The notes under the pieces are model-generated. The model had not been told where the DNA came from. It made no database searches and saw only the letters and a program-made list of their open reading frames with translations. A program made the translations under genes and the position numbers. A DNA stretch of 64,000 nt from NCBI GenBank assembly GCA_964442185.1, contig CAYTWT010000257.1:62001-126000 (forward strand), written 5' to 3'. Shown in pieces: positions 1 through 6,150 of this stretch. Positions within the stretch are counted from its first letter, which is position 1, and each line of letters begins with the position of its first letter. Source of the stretch: CADEEV01 sp964442185. Its GTDB lineage: Bacteria; Acidobacteriota; Vicinamibacteria; Fen-336.

Positions 1-598
1 GCAGTAGCCGCGCCAGCTCCTCGCGTCCGCGATTGATCCGGCTCTTCACGGTGCCCTCGGGCAGGCTCAGGCGGTCGGCCATCTCCTGGTAGGAAAGGCC
101 TTGCAGGTCCCGTAGCACGACCGCCTCGCGCAGCTTTTCTGGCAGCAGCTCGAGGCCCTTGCGCAGGAAGCTGCGGCGATCCCGATCCTCCAGCAGGCGG
201 TGCGGGTTGCCTGCCGCCGCTGGCGCCAGGTCGAAGGCGACCAGATCGTCGACCACCACCTCGCGCTCACGCTTGCTCGCGCGGTAGTGGTCGATGCAGT
301 AGTTGCGCGCGACGCTCGAGAGCCAGGTCGAAAAATCGGCGTCCTGGTTGAATTTCTCGAGGCTTCGGAAGATCTTGAGGAAGATCTCCTGGGTCAGGTC
401 CTCGGCCGCATCGTGTTTTCCAGTGAACTTATAGGCGATGTGGAAGACCTTGCGCCGATAGCGCACGACGATGGCCTCCCACGCGCTGTTTTCCTGGCGC
501 AGGCAGCGCTCGATGAGCTCCGCGTCCGGAGGAACCCTTCCGTCCGCGCGCCTTGTCTGTTGCGCCGCGTTGCCCTCGCTCTCCCCCTCGCGAAGCAG
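1..598 (-). CDS. ECF-type RNA polymerase sigma factor (3' end outside window)
   Basis: The minus strand reads about 199 residues of a sigma-70-family factor before leaving the window. Region 2 shows DAAEDLTQEIFLKIFRSL and STWLSSVARNYCIDHYR. Region 4 shows LSYQEMADRLSLPEGTVKSR. The layout (two conserved regions, no region 1 or 3) is that of extracytoplasmic-function factors, which redirect RNA polymerase to stress or envelope promoters. No ATG, GTG or TTG lies between the upstream in-frame stop and region 2. I set the start at a CTG five bases after the stop of the preceding gene, but it has no clear ribosome site, so the true N-terminus is uncertain. It is the last visible gene of the leftward operon. 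No anti-sigma gene is visible. Confidence 0.85.
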   Translation of the reverse strand, partial: MLREGESEGNAAQQTRRADGRVPPDAELIERCLRQENSAWEAIVVRYRRKVFHIAYKFTGKHDAAEDLTQEIFLKIFRSLEKFNQDADFSTWLSSVARNYCIDHYRASKREREVVVDDLVAFDLAPAAAGNPHRLLEDRDRRSFLRKGLELLPEKLREAVVLRDLQGLSYQEMADRLSLPEGTVKSRINRGREELARLL

Positions 599-603
599 GG
601 ATC

Positions 604-1449
604 TTACTTCAACTCCGGACGCTGAGCGTCCGTCCAGGCCGTGTACCAGTAGCTAGCCGCGTCGTTGGCCGCGAGCGAGAGGCGGCGCGAGAGGAAGTCC
701 GCGGCGCGCGTGGCCAGGTCCTCGAAGTAGATCTCGCCGTAGCCTGACTTGCCCCGCTTGCTAAGCTCGTCCAGAAACAGCAGGTTGTCGACCCAGACAT
801 AGCTCGAGTTCAGGATCGAGAAGACGTAACCCTTCGGGTCGTCCAGATAGATGGCCGCATCCGTCGAGACCTTCAGCTTGGGGGCCATCGCCTCGGGGAA
901 CCTCACCGTGAAGCGCTGGTAGAGGCCGTGCTGATCGCTCTTCTGGCCGTCCGCGTTGTCGGTCAGCGCGAGCGGATTGTGCAACTGGGCGACCAGGGCG
1001 GCGAGCGTGTCGGACTCTTCGAGGATCCGAGTCTTGTCTTTGGCCTTGAAGGCCTCCACGAGCCGGGCATAGGACTCCTGGACAAGCCAGGGTAGACGCC
1101 CGATCGTCGTCGCAGCGCCGTATTTTTCTTTGAGGCCCTTCTCAGTGTGGGGCAGATCCAGGAAGGGATAGGGCATCAGGCGATCGACCGCGAAGCGCCA
1201 ATCGGGCGTCTGCTCCGGGTAGGCGGGCTCGAGGGCGAGCGTCGGCAGCTCGAGGCGATGCACCTTGTAGAACTCCTTCAGCCCCTTGGGCAGTGCGTCG
1301 ATCGCTTTGCTCGTCACGGCTTCCTGCGCCACGGGACCCCAGGCGTGCGCTTCGCCGGAAGCGAGGCTGACGGCCAGCACGGTGGCGGAGACGGCGAAAC
1401 CAGGCAACCTCAAGAGGGACCTCCTTGTTCGGCCGAACCGCAGGCTCAC
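604..1449 (-). CDS. Exported S1/P1-nuclease/phospholipase C-like protein
   Basis: 281 residues. The GTG start overlaps the stop of the upstream comF-type gene by four bases (GTGA), which favours it over longer in-frame starts inside that gene. A basic N-terminus and hydrophobic stretch end in an AHA-type cleavage site, leaving a mature protein that begins WGPVAQEA. This matches the S1/P1 nuclease and zinc phospholipase C superfamily, where the N-terminal Trp is a zinc ligand. Further along, LHNPLAL followed by TDNADGQKSDQHGLYQRF resembles the zinc-site segment of bacterial members. The usual His six residues into the mature chain is Gln here, so the metal site may be incomplete. Substrate unknown; an envelope or periplasmic location is likely. 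Confidence 0.6.
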   Translation of the reverse strand: MSLRFGRTRRSLLRLPGFAVSATVLAVSLASGEAHAWGPVAQEAVTSKAIDALPKGLKEFYKVHRLELPTLALEPAYPEQTPDWRFAVDRLMPYPFLDLPHTEKGLKEKYGAATTIGRLPWLVQESYARLVEAFKAKDKTRILEESDTLAALVAQLHNPLALTDNADGQKSDQHGLYQRFTVRFPEAMAPKLKVSTDAAIYLDDPKGYVFSILNSSYVWVDNLLFLDELSKRGKSGYGEIYFEDLATRAADFLSRRLSLAANDAASYWYTAWTDAQRPELK

Positions 1450-2183
1450 TCGACGCGAGCCGCGCTCAAGAGGCGGACGGCCTTTGCCCCCGCATCGCGC
1501 AACGCCTGTGCACACGCCCGCGCCGTCGCCCCCGTCGTCACGACGTCGTCCACCAGAACGATCACGCGCCCCGCGATCTGTGCCCGACACCGCACGGCGA
1601 AGGCACCCGCCACGTTCCTGCGCCTTTGTGCGGCGGAGAGGCCCGTCTGCGTCGGCGTGTCGGCGCGACGCACCAGCGCGACCGGGGCCAGTTCCAGGTC
1701 GAGGCGGCGCGCGAGTTCACCCGCGAGCAACTCGGCCTGGTTGAAGCCGCGCTCGCGCCTGCGCCGAGGGTGCAGCGGCACCGGGACAAGCACCGCTCCG
1801 ACCGAGAGCACGGCCCGTGCCGCGCCCCCCGCCGCCATGGCTTCCGCGAGCCGGCCGGCGACACGCCGCCGGCCGTGGTACTTGAGTTCGTGGACCGCGG
1901 CCCGCAGCGGCCCCTCGTAGGGCCCCAGGCTGAAGCCCAGTTCCAGTGGCGAAAGGCCGCGTCGGCAGCGGCCGCAATGCGTGGCGGTGGCGGGAAGCGA
2001 CTGGCCGCAGCGACACGAGGTGCGAGGCTTCCGGGCGACGCCGCCCCAGCACGGCTCGCACAACGGGCCCCGCGTGGGTCGGGCGAGCGGCTCGGCACAG
2101 ACCGGACAGCTCGCAGGGAAGACGACCGCGAGCACGGGATCGACCAGAGCGCTCACGGTCTGCGCGCCGAAAAACGAGCTCAC
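1446..2183 (-). CDS. comF: ComF-family phosphoribosyltransferase-like protein
   Basis: 245 residues. Cysteine pairs at about 26/29, 42/45, 57/59 and 70/73 form the zinc-binding N-terminal region typical of ComF. The C-terminal half is a type I phosphoribosyltransferase fold with the PRPP loop VIVLVDDVVTTGAT at about 207-220 and the family segment RGFNQAELLA near 145. ComF proteins are needed for DNA uptake in naturally competent bacteria, but their enzymatic role is unsettled. The GTG start overlaps the dksA-type stop by four bases (GTGA), so it is preferred over an ATG 51 bases upstream inside that gene. A dprA gene lies about 8 kb away, so both halves of a minimal competence toolkit are present. 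Confidence 0.85.
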   Translation of the reverse strand: MSSFFGAQTVSALVDPVLAVVFPASCPVCAEPLARPTRGPLCEPCWGGVARKPRTSCRCGQSLPATATHCGRCRRGLSPLELGFSLGPYEGPLRAAVHELKYHGRRRVAGRLAEAMAAGGAARAVLSVGAVLVPVPLHPRRRRERGFNQAELLAGELARRLDLELAPVALVRRADTPTQTGLSAAQRRRNVAGAFAVRCRAQIAGRVIVLVDDVVTTGATARACAQALRDAGAKAVRLLSAARVE

Positions 2184-2533
2184 AACAGACCCAGCTCCTG
2201 TTTCTCCTGGCAACCGAGACAGCGCTTCGCCCACGGCACGGCCTCGAGGCGTTTCTTGTCCATCTCGTCCTCGCAGACCACACAGAAGCCAAACTTCTTC
2301 GTGTCGAGGCGAGCGATCGCCTCGTCGACGTCCTGCAGCATGTCCCGCTCCGAGTTCGAAAGGCTGAACAGGAACTCCTTGGTGTACGAGTTCGCAGCCT
2401 TGTCGGCGATGTCCTGGGCGCCATCCTCGTCAGCCTCTTTCCCGTAGGTCTTGTTCTTGTTGTAGGCAACCAAGATCTCCTGCTTGCGTTTCAGGAGTCG
2501 CTCCTTGATGAGTTTCGTCTTCTTCTGGTCCAT
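2180..2533 (-). CDS. DksA/TraR-family C4 zinc-finger protein
   Basis: 117 residues, short for DksA (about 150). A helical N-terminus contains an acidic segment GKEADEDGAQDIADKA (about 31-46). It is followed by the C4 zinc finger FGFCVVCEDE with CLGC, using cysteines 84, 87, 105 and 108. DksA-family proteins enter the RNA polymerase secondary channel and alter promoter opening, often with ppGpp. Acidic residues here could play the coiled-coil-tip role, but that is inference. The start is preceded by a purine-rich GAGAGGAGAG ribosome site. It lies 21 bases after the sigma-54-activator-like gene and is coupled to comF downstream. Confidence 0.88.
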   Translation of the reverse strand: MDQKKTKLIKERLLKRKQEILVAYNKNKTYGKEADEDGAQDIADKAANSYTKEFLFSLSNSERDMLQDVDEAIARLDTKKFGFCVVCEDEMDKKRLEAVPWAKRCLGCQEKQELGLL

Positions 2534-2554
2534 AGGGTTCTTGACTCTCCTCTC

Positions 2555-3505
2555 TCAGGGAATCCCGAAACGCCGCCGCTTCTCCCAGAGGGCCTTGCGG
2601 CTGACTCCCAGGATCGCGGCGGCGCGCGTCTGGCTGCCGCCCGTCTCGCGCAGGACGTGGCGGATGTAAGCTGCTTCGATGGCCTTGAGCGTCGGGCGGC
2701 GCTCGCGCCCCGCCCACAGGTTCTGAGGCCGCTCCGACAGGTGCACCGGCAGGGCCTGCGCGCCAAGGAGGCCTTCGCCGGGGCTGAGCATCGCCGCGCG
2801 CTCGACTACTGAGCGCAGCTCGCGCACGTTGCCGGGCCAATGGTAGCCTCGAAGCAGCGCACAAGCCTCCGCCTCGAAGCCGCCGGCGCTCGTCGTCCCA
2901 CGCGCGCGCTCGCGCGCCAGAAATGCCTCCGCGAGTGGCAACACGTCGTCGAGGCGCTCGCGCAGCGGCGGTAGCCTCAGCGGCACCACGCCGAGGCGGT
3001 GGTAGAGATCCTCGCGGAACGTGCCCGCCGCGACCCCCGCGCGCAGGTTGACGTTGGAGGAAGCCACGAAGCGCACATCCACCTCGAGCGTGCGTGTGCC
3101 GCCCAGCCGCTCGAAACGCTTCTCCTCTACCACCCGCAACAATTTGGCCTGCAGCGCCGGGGCGAGATCCTGAACCTGATCGAGGTAGACCGTGCCGCCC
3201 TGGGCCATCTCGATCTTGCCCGGTTTGGCGAAGCGGGCGTCAGTGAAAGCCCCCTTCTCGTGGCCGAGCAGTTCGGACTCGAGCAGCTCGTCTGGGATCG
3301 AAGGGCAGTGGATCTTGACCAGCGGGAAGTCTCGTCGCGGGCCGCCCTCGTGGATCAGGTGTGCGAGCAGGTCTTTTCCGGAACCGCTCTCGCCTTCGAG
3401 CAGCACCGAGCTCTTCGCCTCAGCGAGGCGACCGACCAGCGCCAGGAGCGCCCGCATCGACTCCGACCGGGCCACGACGCCGGCCATTTCGGCGCTGACA
3501 CTCAT
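2555..3505 (-). CDS. Sigma-54-activator-like AAA+ protein with altered Walker B
   Basis: 316 residues. The ATG overlaps the rsfS stop by four bases (ATGA). It has no receiver or ligand-binding domain, only about 30 residues before the AAA+ core. Walker A is GESGSGKD at 38-45 and the sigma-54-contact loop is GAFTDA at 85-90 (canonical GAFTGA). Arginine-finger region is FREDLYHRL near 163-171. A Fis-type helix-turn-helix closes the protein (SQTRAAAILGVSRKALWEKR). Walker B reads GGTVYLDQ: Asp109 is kept but the usual catalytic Glu is Gln110. Family members remodel sigma-54 polymerase using ATP. The two substitutions make normal activity doubtful, so it may act as a partner or DNA-binding regulator. 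Confidence 0.88.
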   Translation of the reverse strand: MSVSAEMAGVVARSESMRALLALVGRLAEAKSSVLLEGESGSGKDLLAHLIHEGGPRRDFPLVKIHCPSIPDELLESELLGHEKGAFTDARFAKPGKIEMAQGGTVYLDQVQDLAPALQAKLLRVVEEKRFERLGGTRTLEVDVRFVASSNVNLRAGVAAGTFREDLYHRLGVVPLRLPPLRERLDDVLPLAEAFLARERARGTTSAGGFEAEACALLRGYHWPGNVRELRSVVERAAMLSPGEGLLGAQALPVHLSERPQNLWAGRERRPTLKAIEAAYIRHVLRETGGSQTRAAAILGVSRKALWEKRRRFGIP

Positions 3506-3846
3506 CCCGAGAGCTCCGTGCGCTTGGCGCCACCCCACAGCCGCTCGAGGTCGTAGAAATCGCGCGTTTTCGGGGTGAAGACGTGGACCACAAAGGCATC
3601 GTAGTCGAGTAAGACCCACTCCTGCCGCGGATAGCCCTCCACGTGGCCGGGCCGATACCCAGCCGCGCGCAGCGCCTCCTGGACCGCGTCGGCGATTGCG
3701 ACGAGCTGCCGCTGGTTGCCGCCCGACACCAGCAGGAAGTAGTCGGTGAAGTCGCTCTGCTGGCGCAGGTCGAGGGCCAAGACGTTCTCGGCCTTCTTGC
3801 CCAGCGCGGCATGAGCGGCGATCCGGATCGAGTGGGGCAGCGTCAA
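3502..3846 (-). CDS. rsfS: Ribosomal silencing factor RsfS
   Basis: 114 residues, the usual size. Contains the family core VLALDLRQQSDFTDYFLLVS and the segment HVEGYPRQEWVLLDYDAFVVHVF split across the C-terminal half. RsfS binds ribosomal protein L14 on the large subunit and blocks joining with the small subunit in slow growth. The TTG start overlaps the nadD stop (TTGA), and its own stop overlaps the next start (ATGA), so it is translationally coupled on both sides. Adjacency to nadD and obgE is the common bacterial arrangement. Confidence 0.95.
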   Translation of the reverse strand: MTLPHSIRIAAHAALGKKAENVLALDLRQQSDFTDYFLLVSGGNQRQLVAIADAVQEALRAAGYRPGHVEGYPRQEWVLLDYDAFVVHVFTPKTRDFYDLERLWGGAKRTELSG

Positions 3847-4406
3847 CGGTAGAGCCCCCGCTTCTCGATGTACTCGGCAACAGCGTCCACCACGAGATAG
3901 CGGATGCTACGGCGCTGGCCCACGCGGCGCCGGATCTCGGTGGAGGAAATGGGCAAGCCCGCGCCTTCGACCGCGATGGCCTGGCGTCCATCCGGCAGCG
4001 CCGCCGCTCCGGGGCGGCCGACCACGGCCACAGTGGCGAGCGCGAACACCGTTTCGTGGTCGCGCCAGGTGCTCATCTCGGGGAACGTGTCGCTGCCTAC
4101 GATCAGGACCATTTCCGCGCCCGGGTTGCTGGCGCGCAGTGCGCGCAGTGTGTCCACGGTGTAGCTGGGGCCTTCTCGCTCGAGCTCGAGGTCCGAGACG
4201 CCAAAGCGCGAATTGCCAGCGGTGGCGAGCGCCAGCATGGCGAAGCGGTCGCGAGCCGACGCGGTGGCTTCGGGCCGGTGCGGCGGCAGGTGCGCCGGGA
4301 CGAAGGCGACGCTCTCGAGAGCCAGGGCCTCACGGGCGGTTTCGGCGGCGCGGAGGTGGCCGAGGTGGATGGGGTCGAAGGTCCCCCCGAGGATCCCGAG
4401 TTTCAC
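3843..4406 (-). CDS. nadD: Nicotinate-nucleotide adenylyltransferase
   Basis: 187 residues beginning VKLGILGGTFDPIHLGH, the nucleotidyltransferase loop with its HxGH-type signature. The C-terminal ISSTEIRRRV motif also fits NadD. The enzyme adenylates nicotinate mononucleotide to deamido-NAD in NAD synthesis. The frame is open for a further 225 bases upstream, but the GTG used here overlaps the obgE stop by four bases and starts exactly at the conserved N-terminus. Part of the rplU-rpmA-obgE-nadD-rsfS chain. Confidence 0.95.
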   Translation of the reverse strand: MKLGILGGTFDPIHLGHLRAAETAREALALESVAFVPAHLPPHRPEATASARDRFAMLALATAGNSRFGVSDLELEREGPSYTVDTLRALRASNPGAEMVLIVGSDTFPEMSTWRDHETVFALATVAVVGRPGAAALPDGRQAIAVEGAGLPISSTEIRRRVGQRRSIRYLVVDAVAEYIEKRGLYR

Positions 4407-5437
4407 GCTCGCTCCAGGGCGGGCTGGAACGAGCGCGCCGCCTTCACCATGCCGAACAGTTGGTGCTTCAACTCGACAAGCCCGACGCCCGTCACCGCCG
4501 AAACCGGCAGCACCTCGAGGCCAAGCGCGCTCGCCTCGGCGACGAGGGAGTTCAGCAGGTCTGGAGCGACGAGCGCGTCGCGCTTGCTGGCCACCACCAG
4601 TTGTGGGCGAGAAAGCAGATCCTCGTCCCACTGCCGCAACTCCTCGCGCACGGCTCGCAGGTCTGCGGCAGGATCCCGCCCGCTCGCGCCCGAGGCATCG
4701 ACGACGTGGAGCAGGACGTACGTGCGCTGGACGTGACGCAGGAAATGCAGCCCGAGGCCCGCGCCCTCGTGGGCCCTCTCGATGATGCCGGGGATGTCCG
4801 CCGCTACGAAGCTATCGTCCTCGTTGGCCTGGACCACCCCGAGCACCGGGGAGAGCGTCGTGAACGGATAATCGGCGATCTTCGGTTTCGCTGCCGAGAG
4901 CCGCGACAGGAGTGTCGACTTGCCCGCGTTCGGAAAGCCCAGAAGTCCCACGTCGGCGAGCAGCTTGAGATCCAGACGTAGCCAGCGTTCCTGACCCTCG
5001 CCGCCCGCTTCCGCCTCGCGCGGCGCGCGGTTGAAGTTCGAGAGGAAGGCCCGATTACCACGCCCGCCGCGTCCGCCCTGCGCGACCCGCAGCCGGTTGC
5101 CCTCGGCGAGGACTTCGCCTAGCCGTTCGCCGGTCGACTCCTCGGCGGCGATCGTGCCGGGGGGTACGGAGATCAGCAGATCGGCACCTTCGGCGCCGGT
5201 GCAGTTCGAGGGGCCACCGTGCTCTCCACGCTCGGCCCGCCACTCGGCGTGATAGCGCAGCGGCAGCAGCGTGTTCTGGTGCGAGACGGCGACGAGGTAG
5301 ACGTCGCCACCGCGTCCGCCGTTACCGCCGTCAGGTCCGCCGCGGGGAACCTTGGATTCCCGGCGGAAGCTGGCGCAGCCACGGCCGCCGTCGCCTGCCT
5401 TGACGAAGATTTTGACTCGATCGACGAACATGGCCAC
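4403..5437 (-). CDS. obgE: Obg family GTPase (ribosome assembly)
   Basis: 344 residues. The glycine-rich Obg fold occupies about 1-158. It is followed by the G domain with G1 GFPNAGKST (167-175), switch YPFTTLSP and G3 ADIPG. The G4 motif, usually NKxD, reads ASKRD, so Ser replaces Asn at the guanine-recognition position. There is no separate C-terminal OCT domain. Obg proteins act in large-subunit assembly and stress signalling. The gene sits 26 bases after rpmA, the classic L21-L27-Obg order, and is coupled to nadD by a GTGA overlap. Confidence 0.95.
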   Translation of the reverse strand: MAMFVDRVKIFVKAGDGGRGCASFRRESKVPRGGPDGGNGGRGGDVYLVAVSHQNTLLPLRYHAEWRAERGEHGGPSNCTGAEGADLLISVPPGTIAAEESTGERLGEVLAEGNRLRVAQGGRGGRGNRAFLSNFNRAPREAEAGGEGQERWLRLDLKLLADVGLLGFPNAGKSTLLSRLSAAKPKIADYPFTTLSPVLGVVQANEDDSFVAADIPGIIERAHEGAGLGLHFLRHVQRTYVLLHVVDASGASGRDPAADLRAVREELRQWDEDLLSRPQLVVASKRDALVAPDLLNSLVAEASALGLEVLPVSAVTGVGLVELKHQLFGMVKAARSFQPALERA

Positions 5438-5463
5438 CGCCCGTCGGGGCGGGCGCCGCCACT

Positions 5464-5724
5464 CTAGCTCGCGGCGGGGAGAACGCTCACGCGAAGGCCG
5501 CGCGAGCCTTTGTCCTCGAACCGCACGACGCCGTCGAGCAGGGCGAAGAGCGTGTGATCCTTGGCGAGACCGACGTTCTTGCCCGCCTTCCAGCGCGTCC
5601 CATGCTGTCTCAGGATGATCGTACCGCCGCGAACGGCCTCGCCGCCGAAGCGCTTGACGCCCAGCCGTTGGGAATTGCTGTCCCGCCCGTTGCGGCTCGA
5701 GCCCTGCCCTTTCTTGTGAGCCAT
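5464..5724 (-). CDS. rpmA: 50S ribosomal protein L27
   Basis: 86 residues beginning MAHKKGQGSSRNGRDSNSQR and continuing with GGTIILRQHGTRW, a near-consensus L27. The N-terminal tail reaches the peptidyl-transferase centre. It starts directly with MAHKKG, so there is no Firmicutes-style cleaved leader. It lies nine bases after rplU and 26 bases before obgE in the same transcript. Confidence 0.98.
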   Translation of the reverse strand: MAHKKGQGSSRNGRDSNSQRLGVKRFGGEAVRGGTIILRQHGTRWKAGKNVGLAKDHTLFALLDGVVRFEDKGSRGLRVSVLPAAS

Positions 5725-5733
5725 GCTGTCTTC

Positions 5734-6045
5734 CTAGGCCTGGATGGCGTCGATCCGCAGCGCCGTGTACGACTGTCGATGGCCGCGGGTGCGCCGGTAG
5801 TGCTTACGCTTCTTATATTTGAAGACACGGATCTTGTGGTCGCGTCCCTGTTCGAGGACCGTGCCGACGACCGAGGCCTTGTCGACTCGGGGCGCACCCA
5901 CGCGGGTCTCACCCTCGCCGGAGACCAGCAGAACCTCCTCCAAGGTGACCTTCTCACCGACGGGGGCGGCCAAGAGCTCGACATAGATCGTGTCGCCCTT
6001 TTCCACCCGGTACTGCTTGCCTCCGGCCTTTACGATCGCATACAC
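5734..6045 (-). CDS. rplU: 50S ribosomal protein L21
   Basis: 103 residues beginning VYAIVKAGGKQYRVEKGD and including the basic patch KYKKRKHYRRTRGHRQ, typical of L21, which binds 23S rRNA. The GTG start at 6045 is preferred over an upstream in-frame start at 6084: it has a GGGAGG ribosome site nine bases upstream and begins at the conserved N-terminus. First gene of the leftward operon, behind the promoter at 6086-6115. Confidence 0.96.
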   Translation of the reverse strand: MYAIVKAGGKQYRVEKGDTIYVELLAAPVGEKVTLEEVLLVSGEGETRVGAPRVDKASVVGTVLEQGRDHKIRVFKYKKRKHYRRTRGHRQSYTALRIDAIQA

Positions 6046-6085
6046 GCTCAGATGCCTCCCTGGAACAGCTCCTTCGAAACGCAAG

Positions 6086-6115
6086 AATTTAGCATGAGCG
6101 CTTCGCTTTGGTCAA
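6086..6115 (-). promoter_or_regulatory. Sigma-70-type promoter of the rplU operon
   Basis: On the minus strand TTGACC (6115-6110) is separated by 18 bases from TAAATT (6091-6086), which is preceded by an extended-minus-10 TGC. Transcription would start near 6079, giving a leader of about 34 bases before rplU. This is the best promoter I can see in the left 10 kb, and the gene chain to its left has no later obvious promoter. Confidence 0.65.
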
Positions 6116-6150
6116 GACGCCCTGTCCACTCATGGCGGGGTCAGGCCTTG

